64,000 nt of DNA from Deinococcus sp. Marseille-Q6407. GTDB lineage: Bacteria; Deinococcota; Deinococci; Deinococcales; Deinococcaceae. The stretch is from positions 248,001 to 312,000 of the forward strand of contig NZ_CAMPFU010000003.1 of the NCBI RefSeq assembly GCF_946848805.1. Direction: 5' to 3'. Shown here piece after piece: positions 19,278 through 26,464 of this stretch; position 1 is the first letter of the stretch, and the number at the start of each line of letters is the position of its first letter. The position numbers were made by a program, and so were the translations under genes. The notes under the pieces were generated by a model. The model made no database searches, was not told where the DNA came from, and saw only the letters and a list, made by a program, of their open reading frames with translations.

Positions 19278-20428
19278 CTCAGAACTTGCACCTGAATAGG
19301 CGGACAAAAAGCGCTCCCAGAGCTGAAATTCTGGAAGTGTGTACAAACAGGTTTCAGGGGAGCGCACCCATATTCTCTCACAGCGGATTCTGGACATTCC
19401 AGAGACGCTGTACCAACGGCGAAGCCTCCAGGCTTCGCTGCACCTCTTCCACAGTCCAGGTCAGAAGACCAAGTTCAGCCAGGCTGAGGGAGTCAGCCCC
19501 AGTGCACTGAGTCGCTTCTTCAACGTCTATGACTGGGATTCAGACCGCTGCCGGGAAGAGATGCAGGACTTCCAGTGGCGCATCCTGCTGGATACAGCTC
19601 GTCACAAACGCAGACCTCGTCTGCGGCTCAGCGTGGATCTGACCACGGTGGAAAAGGTGGGAATTCAGCTGCCCTACGTCAGCGTCTACAACGGCAGGCA
19701 CGGCATCCATCTGGTGGTCCTGTTCGCCGAATATGGGGAACTGAAGTTCCCCATTTCTTACCGGGTCTACCAGGGCAAGTACACCAGCACTCCCGTCACG
19801 TTAGCCCTTGACCTGCTGGAAGAGGTGCCAGACTTCGTCGGGAAACGCTTTCAGGTCTGCGTACTGGCAGACAGTGGATTCGAATCCGCTGTCTTTCTGG
19901 ACGGTGTGCAGCGTCTCGGTTTCGAGTTCGTGGTGGGTGTGAGGAGTAACCGGCGCACGGATCATCCTGGACAGGTGACGGTTGCGGACTGTCCGCATGG
20001 GGGGTACGTCAACCTCGCCAACTGGCCTCTGGAAACGCTGTCTCTGGGGAGGATGGACCGTGGGGACCGCGAATTCTTCGCGGTGTCGTCTGAGCTGTTA
20101 GAGGGGGATGACATCCTGGCCGAAGGAAAACGGCGCTGGGCGCTGGAATCCTTTTTTAAGGAGGGAAAGCATCAGTTTGGGTTGGCGCAGTTCGCGCTGC
20201 GAACTGCCAGGGGTCTGGACCGCTGGATTTTGATGGTCTTCCTGGCCTTCACCCTGACCATGCTGTACCGCTCTGAGGACATGACCCTGAAAGAGGCAGC
20301 CCGCTTGGCCCTACATACCCTCTTCCCCGAAGTCAGGCTGAACCACCTGCTGAGCCAAATTCAAAAAGAGCAAGAATTCCTCCACCAGCACGGCTATTCG
20401 CTCAGCTATGCAAGGTGCAACTTATGAG
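19278..20428 (+). mobile_element. IS copy B (IS4 superfamily), complete
   Basis: 1151 bp from CTCAGAACTTGCACC (19278-19292) to GGTGCAACTTATGAG (20414-20428). The two ends match at 13 of 15 positions as inverted repeats. The transposase frame is full length, so this copy may be active and could mobilise copy A in trans. Confidence 0.9.
19339..20427 (+). CDS. DDE transposase of IS copy B
   Basis: 362 residues. N-terminal DNA-binding region (to about residue 85), then the RNase H-like core with Asp in [14 protein letters not shown] (about 105), Asp in [11 protein letters not shown] (about 180) and Glu in [18 protein letters not shown] (about 275), followed by a hydrophobic helix [18 protein letters not shown]. 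The insertion between the second Asp and Glu is beta-rich as in IS4-type enzymes. The stop codon lies in the right terminal repeat. Confidence 0.9.
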   Translation: MYKQVSGERTHILSQRILDIPETLYQRRSLQASLHLFHSPGQKTKFSQAEGVSPSALSRFFNVYDWDSDRCREEMQDFQWRILLDTARHKRRPRLRLSVDLTTVEKVGIQLPYVSVYNGRHGIHLVVLFAEYGELKFPISYRVYQGKYTSTPVTLALDLLEEVPDFVGKRFQVCVLADSGFESAVFLDGVQRLGFEFVVGVRSNRRTDHPGQVTVADCPHGGYVNLANWPLETLSLGRMDRGDREFFAVSSELLEGDDILAEGKRRWALESFFKEGKHQFGLAQFALRTARGLDRWILMVFLAFTLTMLYRSEDMTLKEAARLALHTLFPEVRLNHLLSQIQKEQEFLHQHGYSLSYARCNL

Positions 20429-20433
20429 TTAAG
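20429..20433. repeat. Right 5-bp target duplication TTAAG of composite transposon
   Basis: TTAAG directly after the outer end GGTGCAACTTATGAG; matches 16037-16041. The rejoined target would read CTGCC-TTAAG-CCATG. Confidence 0.85.
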
Positions 20434-20455
20434 CCATGTCCAGGGGCCGCTGCCC

Positions 20456-20461
20456 TATCCT
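20456..20461 (+). promoter_or_regulatory. -10 element TATCCT for ybeY-dgkA
   Basis: TATCCT is 7 nt from the GTG at 20469. It lies only 22 bp inside the transposon junction, so the -35 region at about 20433-20438 is partly or wholly the duplicated target. Confidence 0.5.
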
Positions 20462-20468
20462 GGGAGGC

Positions 20469-20936
20469 GTGATAGACCTCGTGACCGAATATGCTCCGCC
20501 CGCCGAATTGCCTGCCGCGCTGGAAAGCAGCTTGGAGGCTGTGATGCGGCACTTTGGCGTGGAAGACCGCGAGGTGACGGTGGTGCTGGTGGACGACCCC
20601 ACCATTCAGGCGCTCAAGGCCGAGCACTGGGGTGAGGACGCCCCCACCGACGTGCTGAGCTTTCCCACCTGGGAACCGGGCGACCCCTTCATGCCGCCGC
20701 ACCTGGGCGACATCATCATCAGCCTGGATACGGCGCTGCGGCAGGCAGAAGGCCGGGGCCACTCGCTGACCCGCGAGGCCGCGCTGCTGGCCAGCCACGG
20801 CATGACCCATCTGGTGGGCCACGACCACCCCCACGCCGAGGGTCTGGGCTTTGAAGAAGGCGCCACCGGGCCGGAGTGGCAGGTGTTCCATGACGCCTGG
20901 GCCGCCGCGCGGGCCGCTCTGCCCGCAGGCATCTAG
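20469..20936 (+). CDS. ybeY: Endoribonuclease YbeY
   Basis: 155 residues from GTG 20469; this start is favoured over ATG 20436 because of the -10 hexamer 7 nt upstream and because the protein then begins at the conserved IDLVTEYAPP. YbeY is a single-strand RNase acting in 16S rRNA 3' maturation and ribosome quality control. The zinc site HGMTHLVGHDHPHAEG contains the expected three His, and APTDVLSFPTW plus GDIIISLDTA are further family motifs. Four bases separate it from dgkA. Confidence 0.92.
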   Translation: MIDLVTEYAPPAELPAALESSLEAVMRHFGVEDREVTVVLVDDPTIQALKAEHWGEDAPTDVLSFPTWEPGDPFMPPHLGDIIISLDTALRQAEGRGHSLTREAALLASHGMTHLVGHDHPHAEGLGFEEGATGPEWQVFHDAWAAARAALPAGI

Positions 20937-20940
20937 GAAG

Positions 20941-21333
20941 ATGCCCAAGAATGTCGGCTCGCCACTGAGCGTGGCCCGCTGGCGCCGCTCGGCGGGCTAC
21001 GCCTGGGCCGGGGTGCGGCAGGTGTACCGCAGCGAGCCCAACTTCCGGATAGAGGTCTGGGCCGCCGTGCTGGCCCTGACGCTTACTCTGGCGCTGGGCG
21101 CGCCGCTGCCGCCCATCCTGCTGTCCTGCGCGCTGGTGCTGAGCCTGGAACTGCTGAACAGCGCCGTGGAAGCCGCCATAGACCTGGTCAGCCCGGAAGA
21201 ACATCCGCTGGCGAAAGTGGCAAAGGACGCCGCCGCCGGCGCAGTGTACCTGGCGGCCTTTTTTGCTGCACTGGTGGGCCTCAGTGTGCTGGGGCCGCGG
21301 GTGTGGGCGCTGCTGGCAGCGGCGCTGGTCTGA
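20941..21333 (+). CDS. dgkA: Diacylglycerol kinase (undecaprenol kinase type)
   Basis: 130 residues from ATG 20941. Small integral membrane kinase with three helices that phosphorylates diacylglycerol or undecaprenol. Landmarks: AGVRQVYRSEPNFRIEVWAA and LELLNSAVEAAIDL, holding the catalytic Glu and the metal-binding Asn-Ser-Ala-Glu segment, then AKVAKDAAAGAVYLAA. ybeY-dgkA adjacency is common. The last 53 bases overlap the convergent gene. Confidence 0.9.
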   Translation: MPKNVGSPLSVARWRRSAGYAWAGVRQVYRSEPNFRIEVWAAVLALTLTLALGAPLPPILLSCALVLSLELLNSAVEAAIDLVSPEEHPLAKVAKDAAAGAVYLAAFFAALVGLSVLGPRVWALLAAALV

Positions 21334-21925
21334 CCCCGGCCGGACACGCTGCCTCCCCGTCCAGCGCCTGTACCGTATTCAGCCCCAGCCGCGTGAGCGC
21401 AGGCAGACTGTACCGCGCCGCGCTGAGCGTCAGCGTGGGCCGCAGCTGGCCGGGCTGGTCAGAGCGCACAGCGTCGGTGGACGACACGCACAGGTCGCCG
21501 CGCCCGCGCCCATTCGGTTCCAGCCACAGGCGCTCGATGTTGCCGGGTGCGCCCGCTTTCGTGCGGTACACCACGCTGCGCATCCCACCCGACAGGTTCC
21601 ACAGCCGCAGCGTATTGGCCCCGGCTCCGGCCAGATACTCGCCGTCCTGGGTCCAGAGCAAATAGATCACGTCGCTGTTCTTCAGTTCGCTCACTGCGCC
21701 GCCAGGCCGCGCCAGGTACACCCGGCAGCCGTGATATTTCACCGCGTCCCAGCAAAAGCGCACCGCCGCCGAATCGCCGCGCGGTGAGTAGAGGGTTTCT
21801 TCGTGCGCCCATAAACCTACGTCCATGCCGGCTTTACCGGCGTTTGAGGGGCCAGTCAAGGTGATGGCTTCGTTGCCCAAGTGGATGACCACGGCGGGTG
21901 TGGGCGGTGGGGGTGGCAGCGTCAT
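21281..21925 (-). CDS. Uncharacterised protein with WD40-like strands
   Basis: 214 residues. It starts at ATG 21925 with TAGGCT 6 nt upstream. A stretch WTQDGEYLAGAGANTLRLWNL is a typical WD40-type blade, and REARWEL-like features before it suggest two or three blades, too few for a closed propeller. The Pro/Ala-rich C-terminus (from about residue 190) overlaps dgkA by 53 bases, so the true stop may have moved by a frameshift. Possibly related to the propeller pseudogene at 14058-16002 beyond the transposon. Confidence 0.5.
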   Translation of the reverse strand: MTLPPPPPTPAVVIHLGNEAITLTGPSNAGKAGMDVGLWAHEETLYSPRGDSAAVRFCWDAVKYHGCRVYLARPGGAVSELKNSDVIYLLWTQDGEYLAGAGANTLRLWNLSGGMRSVVYRTKAGAPGNIERLWLEPNGRGRGDLCVSSTDAVRSDQPGQLRPTLTLSAARYSLPALTRLGLNTVQALDGEAACPAGVRPAPLPAAPTPAAPAH

Positions 21926-21931
21926 GCCCTT

Positions 21932-21937
21932 AGCCTA
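21932..21937 (-). promoter_or_regulatory. -10 element TAGGCT
   Basis: TAGGCT on the minus strand, 6 nt from the ATG at 21925. Confidence 0.55.
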
Positions 21938-22388
21938 GTGAGCAGAGCTGACGGGGGGGTGAAGGGGGGGTGGAGAGGTGGGAGCCAGAACAAAAGGAAG
22001 AGACATTGCCGGCCCTCCCCTGCCGCTGCCAGAACCGCGCAGAGCCTTCAGCAGACCACCCGCCTTTCAGCTGGAAGTCAGCTCTTTGAGCGCTACAGCG
22101 ATGTACGCAGCAAAAGTGGCCCCGTATGAGTGGCACAGCTCCCCCGGCTCACAAAGTTATCCACAGGTTCAAGTTTCACTGTGGATAACTCTACGGACTC
22201 TGTCTGCCAGCGCAAAATTGTTGATCGCTTCCGTGAAACACTGTCCCGCACGCACTTTTCGCTGGGAGGTCCCGTAGGCAAATCCAGCAATGACAGCCCA
22301 GACTCCCCTGTTCTCTGGACAAATGTCTGGCCTTGTGGATAACTTCGCGCTCTGACGCTGCCGGAAACAGCAGAAAAATGGACGTTTG
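21938..22388. other. Intergenic region: G-tract and DnaA-box cluster
   Basis: About 450 bp without a supported gene. It holds two 7-G runs separated by TGAA (21953-21970) and three perfect DnaA boxes (TTATCCACA or complement) at 22157-22165, 22180-22188 and 22334-22342. Small open frames cross it but none has a start signal or homology. No dnaA, dnaN or partition gene is close. Confidence 0.6.
22155..22190. promoter_or_regulatory. Palindromic pair of DnaA boxes
   Basis: AGTTATCCACAG (22155-22166) and CTGTGGATAACT (22179-22190) are a perfect 12-bp inverted repeat with a 12-nt spacer. Each arm contains the consensus DnaA box. A third box in the same orientation as the right arm follows at 22334-22342. 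Confidence 0.7.
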
Positions 22389-23297
22389 CTAAAGGTCGGG
22401 TGGGGCCGGCAGTCCCCACATGTCCGCCAGCCAGGCGCCGGCCTGCACCACATCGGTCAGCCGGCCGGGCGCGGGCACGCCCGACCAGGCCAGCGGGACC
22501 CGCGCCCGGGTGTGGCGGCGCACACTCAGGTCTTCCAGGTTGCCGTGGTCGCTGCTGATGACCGCCGCCGCGCCGGCGTCCAGGGCGCCGGCCAGCAGGG
22601 TGTCTACCCGCCGCAGGTATTCGCGGCCCGCCTGCAGCGAAGGCTCCGGCAGCGGCTGGGCTCCGCTGTGCCCGATGGCGTCACTCAGCCACAGGTCCAG
22701 CATCACCAGGTCGTAGGTGCCGGCGCGGGCGGCCTGTGCCAGCTCAGCGCCCAGCCGGGTCAGATTATCCAGCGGCCACTGTGGCTGCCAGGGCGCCGTG
22801 TAATTCAGCCCCAGGGTAGGCGGCACCGGGGGCAGGTCCGGCGGGTTCAGCGGCAGCCCCGCGCTGAGCACCGAGTGGGGAAAGCAGCCCGCGCGGGACC
22901 GGCCTCGGCTGGCCTGCTCGGCCTGTGCCGCAAAATAGGCCGGCGGATAAAAATTCGCCAGGGCCACCCGCCCCCCGGCCCGGCCGAGCCGCACCGGCAG
23001 GCTCCACTGGTCCAGCAACCGGCGCAGCGTGGGCCCCGGCTGTGGCCCGAAATGCTCGCCCATCAGGCGCACCGCGTCCTGCCCGGTCAGCCAGCAGGCC
23101 TGCCCAGTGCCGGACTGCGGCAGGCCGGGAACACCCAGCGCAGCGTCCAGCGTCAGCCCGGCATCTACCAGCGGGCGCAGGGTAGGCAGGGCCGTGTCCC
23201 AGACCGAGCCGGGCGGAGCGTCCTGCGGGTGGCCCACGCCGTCCAGCGCCAGCCAGATCAGTGGCCGGGCCGGGGGCTGGATCAGGGGCCGGCTCAC
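22389..23297 (-). CDS. Alkaline phosphatase-superfamily metalloenzyme
   Basis: 302 residues. N-terminal [11 protein letters not shown] and C-terminal [13 protein letters not shown] match the first and last metal-binding blocks of the phosphoglycerate mutase/phosphopentomutase-type metalloenzymes, but the protein is much shorter than iPGM (about 510) and lacks the known substrate loops. The central [14 protein letters not shown] holds a possible nucleophile Ser/Thr. The substrate is unknown. It overlaps the stop of the flavodoxin gene by 4 bases (ATGA), so they are translationally coupled. Confidence 0.75.
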   Translation of the reverse strand: MSRPLIQPPARPLIWLALDGVGHPQDAPPGSVWDTALPTLRPLVDAGLTLDAALGVPGLPQSGTGQACWLTGQDAVRLMGEHFGPQPGPTLRRLLDQWSLPVRLGRAGGRVALANFYPPAYFAAQAEQASRGRSRAGCFPHSVLSAGLPLNPPDLPPVPPTLGLNYTAPWQPQWPLDNLTRLGAELAQAARAGTYDLVMLDLWLSDAIGHSGAQPLPEPSLQAGREYLRRVDTLLAGALDAGAAAVISSDHGNLEDLSVRRHTRARVPLAWSGVPAPGRLTDVVQAGAWLADMWGLPAPPDL

Positions 23298-24067
23298 TCC
23301 GGAGAGCCGCCCTGCTCAGGCTGCCGGGGTGGTTCGGGGTTCTGAAAACCGAAACGTTCGCCGTTCTGCCAGGCATTGCGGTCGTTGCCGTAGTTCGGCA
23401 GGCCGCCAGCTTCCTTGAGCAGCCGGCCCAGATGCAGCAGATTCCAGGCCATGATGGTGGCATTGCGCTGGGTGAATTCGTTGTCGAAGCCCACCGGCGT
23501 GCCCCCGTCGGTGGGGTCTCCATAACTGGGGCCAGGGCCAATTTCGCCCAGCCAGCCACAGTCGGCCTGTGGCGGCACCGTGTAACCCAGGTGCGACAGC
23601 GCAAAAGTCAGCGACATGGCGACGTGCTTGACGCCGTCCTCGTTGCCGGTCACCACCACGCCGCCCACCTTGCCGTAAAAGACGCTCTGGCCTTTCTCGT
23701 TCAGCTGGCCCGACATGCCGTACAGCCGCTCGATCATCACCCGGCAGATGGACGATTCCTCGCCCAGCCACAGCGGCGTGCCGATCACCAGAATGTCGGC
23801 CGCCTGCACCTTCGGCCACAGCTGCTCGGGCCAGGCGTCTTCTTTCCAGCCGTACTCGCGCATATCGGGGTAAACGCCGTTGGCGATGGGATAGTCCAGC
23901 GCGTAGACCGTCTCCACCTGCGCCCCGGCCCGCTCCATCAGCCCGGACACGGCGCTCATCAGGCTGCCGGTGTGCGACTGCGCCGAGTCTTTGGTGAGCG
24001 AGCAGTTGATAAAAAGGGCCCTCAGGCCAGCGAATTCAGCGGGGGCGGGCGGCTGGTGATCGGTCAT
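23294..24067 (-). CDS. Flavodoxin-fold NAD(P)H-dependent oxidoreductase
   Basis: 257 residues. Flavodoxin fold with [15 protein letters not shown] (FMN phosphate loop), [17 protein letters not shown] (second FMN loop) and [13 protein letters not shown]. Members reduce quinones or other acceptors; no specific substrate is implied. The -10 hexamer TAGGCT at 24074-24079 lies 6 nt before the ATG. Confidence 0.8.
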   Translation of the reverse strand: MTDHQPPAPAEFAGLRALFINCSLTKDSAQSHTGSLMSAVSGLMERAGAQVETVYALDYPIANGVYPDMREYGWKEDAWPEQLWPKVQAADILVIGTPLWLGEESSICRVMIERLYGMSGQLNEKGQSVFYGKVGGVVVTGNEDGVKHVAMSLTFALSHLGYTVPPQADCGWLGEIGPGPSYGDPTDGGTPVGFDNEFTQRNATIMAWNLLHLGRLLKEAGGLPNYGNDRNAWQNGERFGFQNPEPPRQPEQGGSPE

Positions 24068-24073
24068 CTGCCC

Positions 24074-24079
24074 AGCCTA
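24074..24079 (-). promoter_or_regulatory. -10 element TAGGCT
   Basis: TAGGCT on the minus strand, 6 nt from the ATG at 24067. Confidence 0.55.
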
Positions 24080-24148
24080 CGCCGGCCGGGGCCGGGCGCG
24101 GGCCAGCAAAGACTAAAGGTTTGCTGCAGGTTGGGCACCCCAGCTCAC

Positions 24149-25018
24149 TCAGCCGGTAGAGGCGGTCGGCAGCGGGGGCACTGCCGGCGTGGTCCGCTTA
24201 TGCGCCGAGCGGCGGAAATAGTCTTCCAGTCGCTGTGCGGTTTCGGCACTCACGGCCTTGCCCTCAAGGTAATCGTCAATCTCGCGGTAGCGCACGCCCA
24301 GGGCTTCCTCGTCGGGGAGGGCGGGGCGGTCTTCTTCCAGGTCGGCGGTGGGCACCTTTTCCCAGGTGGAGGCCGGGGCGCCCAATTCGCGCAGCAGCAC
24401 CGCGCCCTGGCGCTTGGTCAGGCCGCTCAGCGGCATCAGGTCGGCGGCCCCGTCACCGAACTTGGTGAAGAACCCGGTAATCGCCTCGGCAGCGTGGTCG
24501 GTGCCCACCACCAGCAGGCCCTTTTGGCCGGCCACGGTGTACTGGGCAATCATGCGCTGGCGGGCTTTGATGTTGCCCTTGGTAAAGTCACCGATGCTGT
24601 TCTCGCCGGCCGCCAGCCCCTGCGCCAGCGCGTCCAGCGCGTCCTCGCAGGCCTGCTCCATGGCGTCGGTAGCCGGCTTGATATTGACGGTCAGGCGCAC
24701 GTCGGGCTGGATAAAGTCCAGCGCCAGCTGCGCGTCGGCCTCGTCGAACTGCGCACCGTAGGGCAGGCGCATGGCGTAAAACTGGGCCTGCCCTTCTCCC
24801 CCGGCACGCACCTGTTCGCAGGCCAGCTGACAGAGCCGCCCGGCCAGGGTGGAATCCTGCCCCCCGCTGATGCCCAGCACCAAGCCCCGCGCGCCAGTGC
24901 GGCGCAGGTAATCGGCCAGAAAATCGGTGCGGCGCCGGATTTCGGCGGCGGGGTCGATGGTGGGCTGCACGCCCAGTTCCTGAATAATGCGGCGCTGCAT
25001 CTCGGTGGGGGTGGTCAT
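24149..25018 (-). CDS. nadE: NAD+ synthetase, ammonia-dependent
   Basis: 289 residues. It converts nicotinic acid adenine dinucleotide to NAD+ with ATP and ammonia. The PP-loop [12 protein letters not shown] is at about residue 50, and [37 protein letters not shown] and [14 protein letters not shown] follow in the usual order. No glutaminase domain is present, so ammonia is the nitrogen donor. TAGAAT at 25025-25030 lies 6 nt upstream of the ATG. Confidence 0.95.
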   Translation of the reverse strand: MTTPTEMQRRIIQELGVQPTIDPAAEIRRRTDFLADYLRRTGARGLVLGISGGQDSTLAGRLCQLACEQVRAGGEGQAQFYAMRLPYGAQFDEADAQLALDFIQPDVRLTVNIKPATDAMEQACEDALDALAQGLAAGENSIGDFTKGNIKARQRMIAQYTVAGQKGLLVVGTDHAAEAITGFFTKFGDGAADLMPLSGLTKRQGAVLLRELGAPASTWEKVPTADLEEDRPALPDEEALGVRYREIDDYLEGKAVSAETAQRLEDYFRRSAHKRTTPAVPPLPTASTG

Positions 25019-25024
25019 GCCGGC

Positions 25025-25030
25025 ATTCTA
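25025..25030 (-). promoter_or_regulatory. -10 element TAGAAT for nadE
   Basis: TAGAAT on the minus strand, 6 nt from the nadE ATG. Confidence 0.6.
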
Positions 25031-25070
25031 GTGGGCGCGGGACATTCTGGTGAGCCTACGGCCTGGCACC

Positions 25071-25076
25071 TACAAT
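25071..25076 (+). promoter_or_regulatory. -10 element TACAAT for antiporter
   Basis: TACAAT overlaps an earlier in-frame ATG at 25075 and lies 7 nt before ATG 25084, so the later ATG is the start. Confidence 0.6.
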
Positions 25077-25083
25077 GCGCCGT

Positions 25084-26382
25084 ATGGGGCTGCTTGAAAT
25101 CGTTACGCTGCTGGTCGCCGTCACGGCGCTGGCTTCGCTGCTGAACGTCTGGTACTTTCACCTCCCGGCGTCCATCGGGGTCACGGTGGTGGGGCTGCTG
25201 TTCAGCCTGCTCACGCTGGGGCTGGTCGCGGCGGGGGTGCCGGCTGCGCAGGACGCGGTTGATGTGCTGCGGGCGGTGGACTTCGACGAATTCGTGTTTC
25301 AGGGGGTGCTGTCGTTTCTGCTGTTCGCCGGGGCGATGGGCCTGAACTCGCGGGCGCTGTGGGAGCTGCGCGGGCCGGTCACGACCTTTGCAGTGGTTTC
25401 GACCGTGCTGTCCACTTTCCTGGTGGGCGGGCTGGTCTACGGGCTGCTGGGGATATTCGGGCTGCACATTCCCTTGATTCTGTGCCTGCTGTTCGGCGCC
25501 CTAATCTCGCCCACCGACCCGGTGGCGGTGCTGGCACTGCTGAAAGAGGCGCGGGTGCCGCAGAAGATGGAAACGGTGGTGGCCGGCGAATCGCTGTTCA
25601 ATGACGGCGTGGGTGTGGTGCTGTTCAGCGTGCTCTCGGGTCTGGCGGCCTCGTCCGGGGTGCATGCCGGGCACGGCCCCGAGCTGAGCGTGCCGGGTGT
25701 GCTGGGCTTTTTTGCCCAGGAGGCGCTGGGCGGGCTGCTGCTGGGTTCCGTGCTGGGCTACCTGGGCTGGCTGGGCCTGAAATCCCAGCACGATTTCGTG
25801 ACCGAGGTGCTGGTGTCGCTGGCAGTGGTGCTGGCCTGCACCACGCTGGGCCAGCACCTGCACGTCTCGGCGCCGCTGGCGGCGGTGGCGGCCGGGCTGC
25901 TGGTGGGCTCGCTGACCGACCAGCAACCGGGGGCACTCAGCTCGCGCGAGAAGTTCGATTCGGTCTGGCACCTGATTGACGAACTGCTGAACGTCCTTCT
26001 GTTCTTTATGCTGGCGCTGGAAGTGGTGGTGCTGCACTTCAGCCCCCAGCCCCTGGTGCTGGGCCTGCTGACCATTCCACTGGTGTTGCTCTCGCGGGCG
26101 CTGAGTGTGCAGGTCCCGTTCGCGCTGCTACAGCGCACCGCCCAGTTCACGCCGTTTACCCGCCGGGTGATGGTGTGGGGCGGCATGCGGGGCGCGCTGA
26201 GCGTGGCGATGGCCTTTACCCTGCCGGCCAGCGAAGGCCGCGACCTGTTTCTGGTGATGACCTACTGCGTGGTGATTTTCTCCATCGTGGTGCAGGGGCT
26301 GACCATGAGCGGCCTGGCCGCCAAAGCTGCCGCCGCCGCCGGCGAGGCGCCAGCCAGCGAGGAAGCGGCAGCAGCTCACTAG
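25084..26382 (+). CDS. Cation:proton antiporter (CPA1 family)
   Basis: 432 residues with about 12 membrane helices. FALISPTDPVAVLALL and AGESLFNDGVGVVLF carry the conserved Pro-Thr-Asp-Pro and Asn-Asp residues of Na+(K+)/H+ exchangers; GGMRGALSVAMAFTLP is a further CPA1 signature. It likely exchanges Na+ or K+ for protons at the cytoplasmic membrane. There is no C-terminal TrkA domain, only an Ala/Glu-rich tail. Start chosen from the -10 hexamer. Confidence 0.9.
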   Translation: MGLLEIVTLLVAVTALASLLNVWYFHLPASIGVTVVGLLFSLLTLGLVAAGVPAAQDAVDVLRAVDFDEFVFQGVLSFLLFAGAMGLNSRALWELRGPVTTFAVVSTVLSTFLVGGLVYGLLGIFGLHIPLILCLLFGALISPTDPVAVLALLKEARVPQKMETVVAGESLFNDGVGVVLFSVLSGLAASSGVHAGHGPELSVPGVLGFFAQEALGGLLLGSVLGYLGWLGLKSQHDFVTEVLVSLAVVLACTTLGQHLHVSAPLAAVAAGLLVGSLTDQQPGALSSREKFDSVWHLIDELLNVLLFFMLALEVVVLHFSPQPLVLGLLTIPLVLLSRALSVQVPFALLQRTAQFTPFTRRVMVWGGMRGALSVAMAFTLPASEGRDLFLVMTYCVVIFSIVVQGLTMSGLAAKAAAAAGEAPASEEAAAAH

Positions 26383-26448
26383 GCAGTCAGGTTCTCGTCA
26401 AATGAGGGCGCGGTCAGAATCTCCCATCACCCGGCGGGCAGGCTGGGT

Positions 26449-26454
26449 TAAGCT
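26449..26454 (+). promoter_or_regulatory. -10 element TAAGCT
   Basis: TAAGCT lies 10 nt before GTG 26465. Confidence 0.35.
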
Positions 26455-26464
26455 GAACCGCGAC

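Larger units (their letters stand above)
16042..20428. mobile_element. Composite transposon bounded by two inverted IS4-superfamily elements
   Basis: 4387 bp. The outer ends are perfect inverted repeats over at least 25 bp (starting CTCATAAGTTGCACCTTGCA), and TTAAG is duplicated on both sides, so the unit transposed or was formed as one block. The two IS copies (A, minus; B, plus) have their transposase starts facing inward. The 478 bp between them holds only a truncated transposase, with no cargo gene. Two later insertions lie inside copy A. Removing them leaves 2780 bp. The element separates a decayed propeller gene from ybeY. Confidence 0.85.

Noticed and set aside
20436..20468. ATG 20436 as the start of ybeY
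   Set aside because: It lies 3 bp beyond the transposon duplication, has no ribosome-binding site, and the extra residues are not like the family; GTG 20469 has a -10 element at 7 nt.
22155..22342. Calling the DnaA-box cluster a chromosomal origin
   Set aside because: Only three boxes are seen and neither dnaA nor dnaN is nearby; an AT-rich unwinding region is not obvious. A titration or regulatory role is equally likely.
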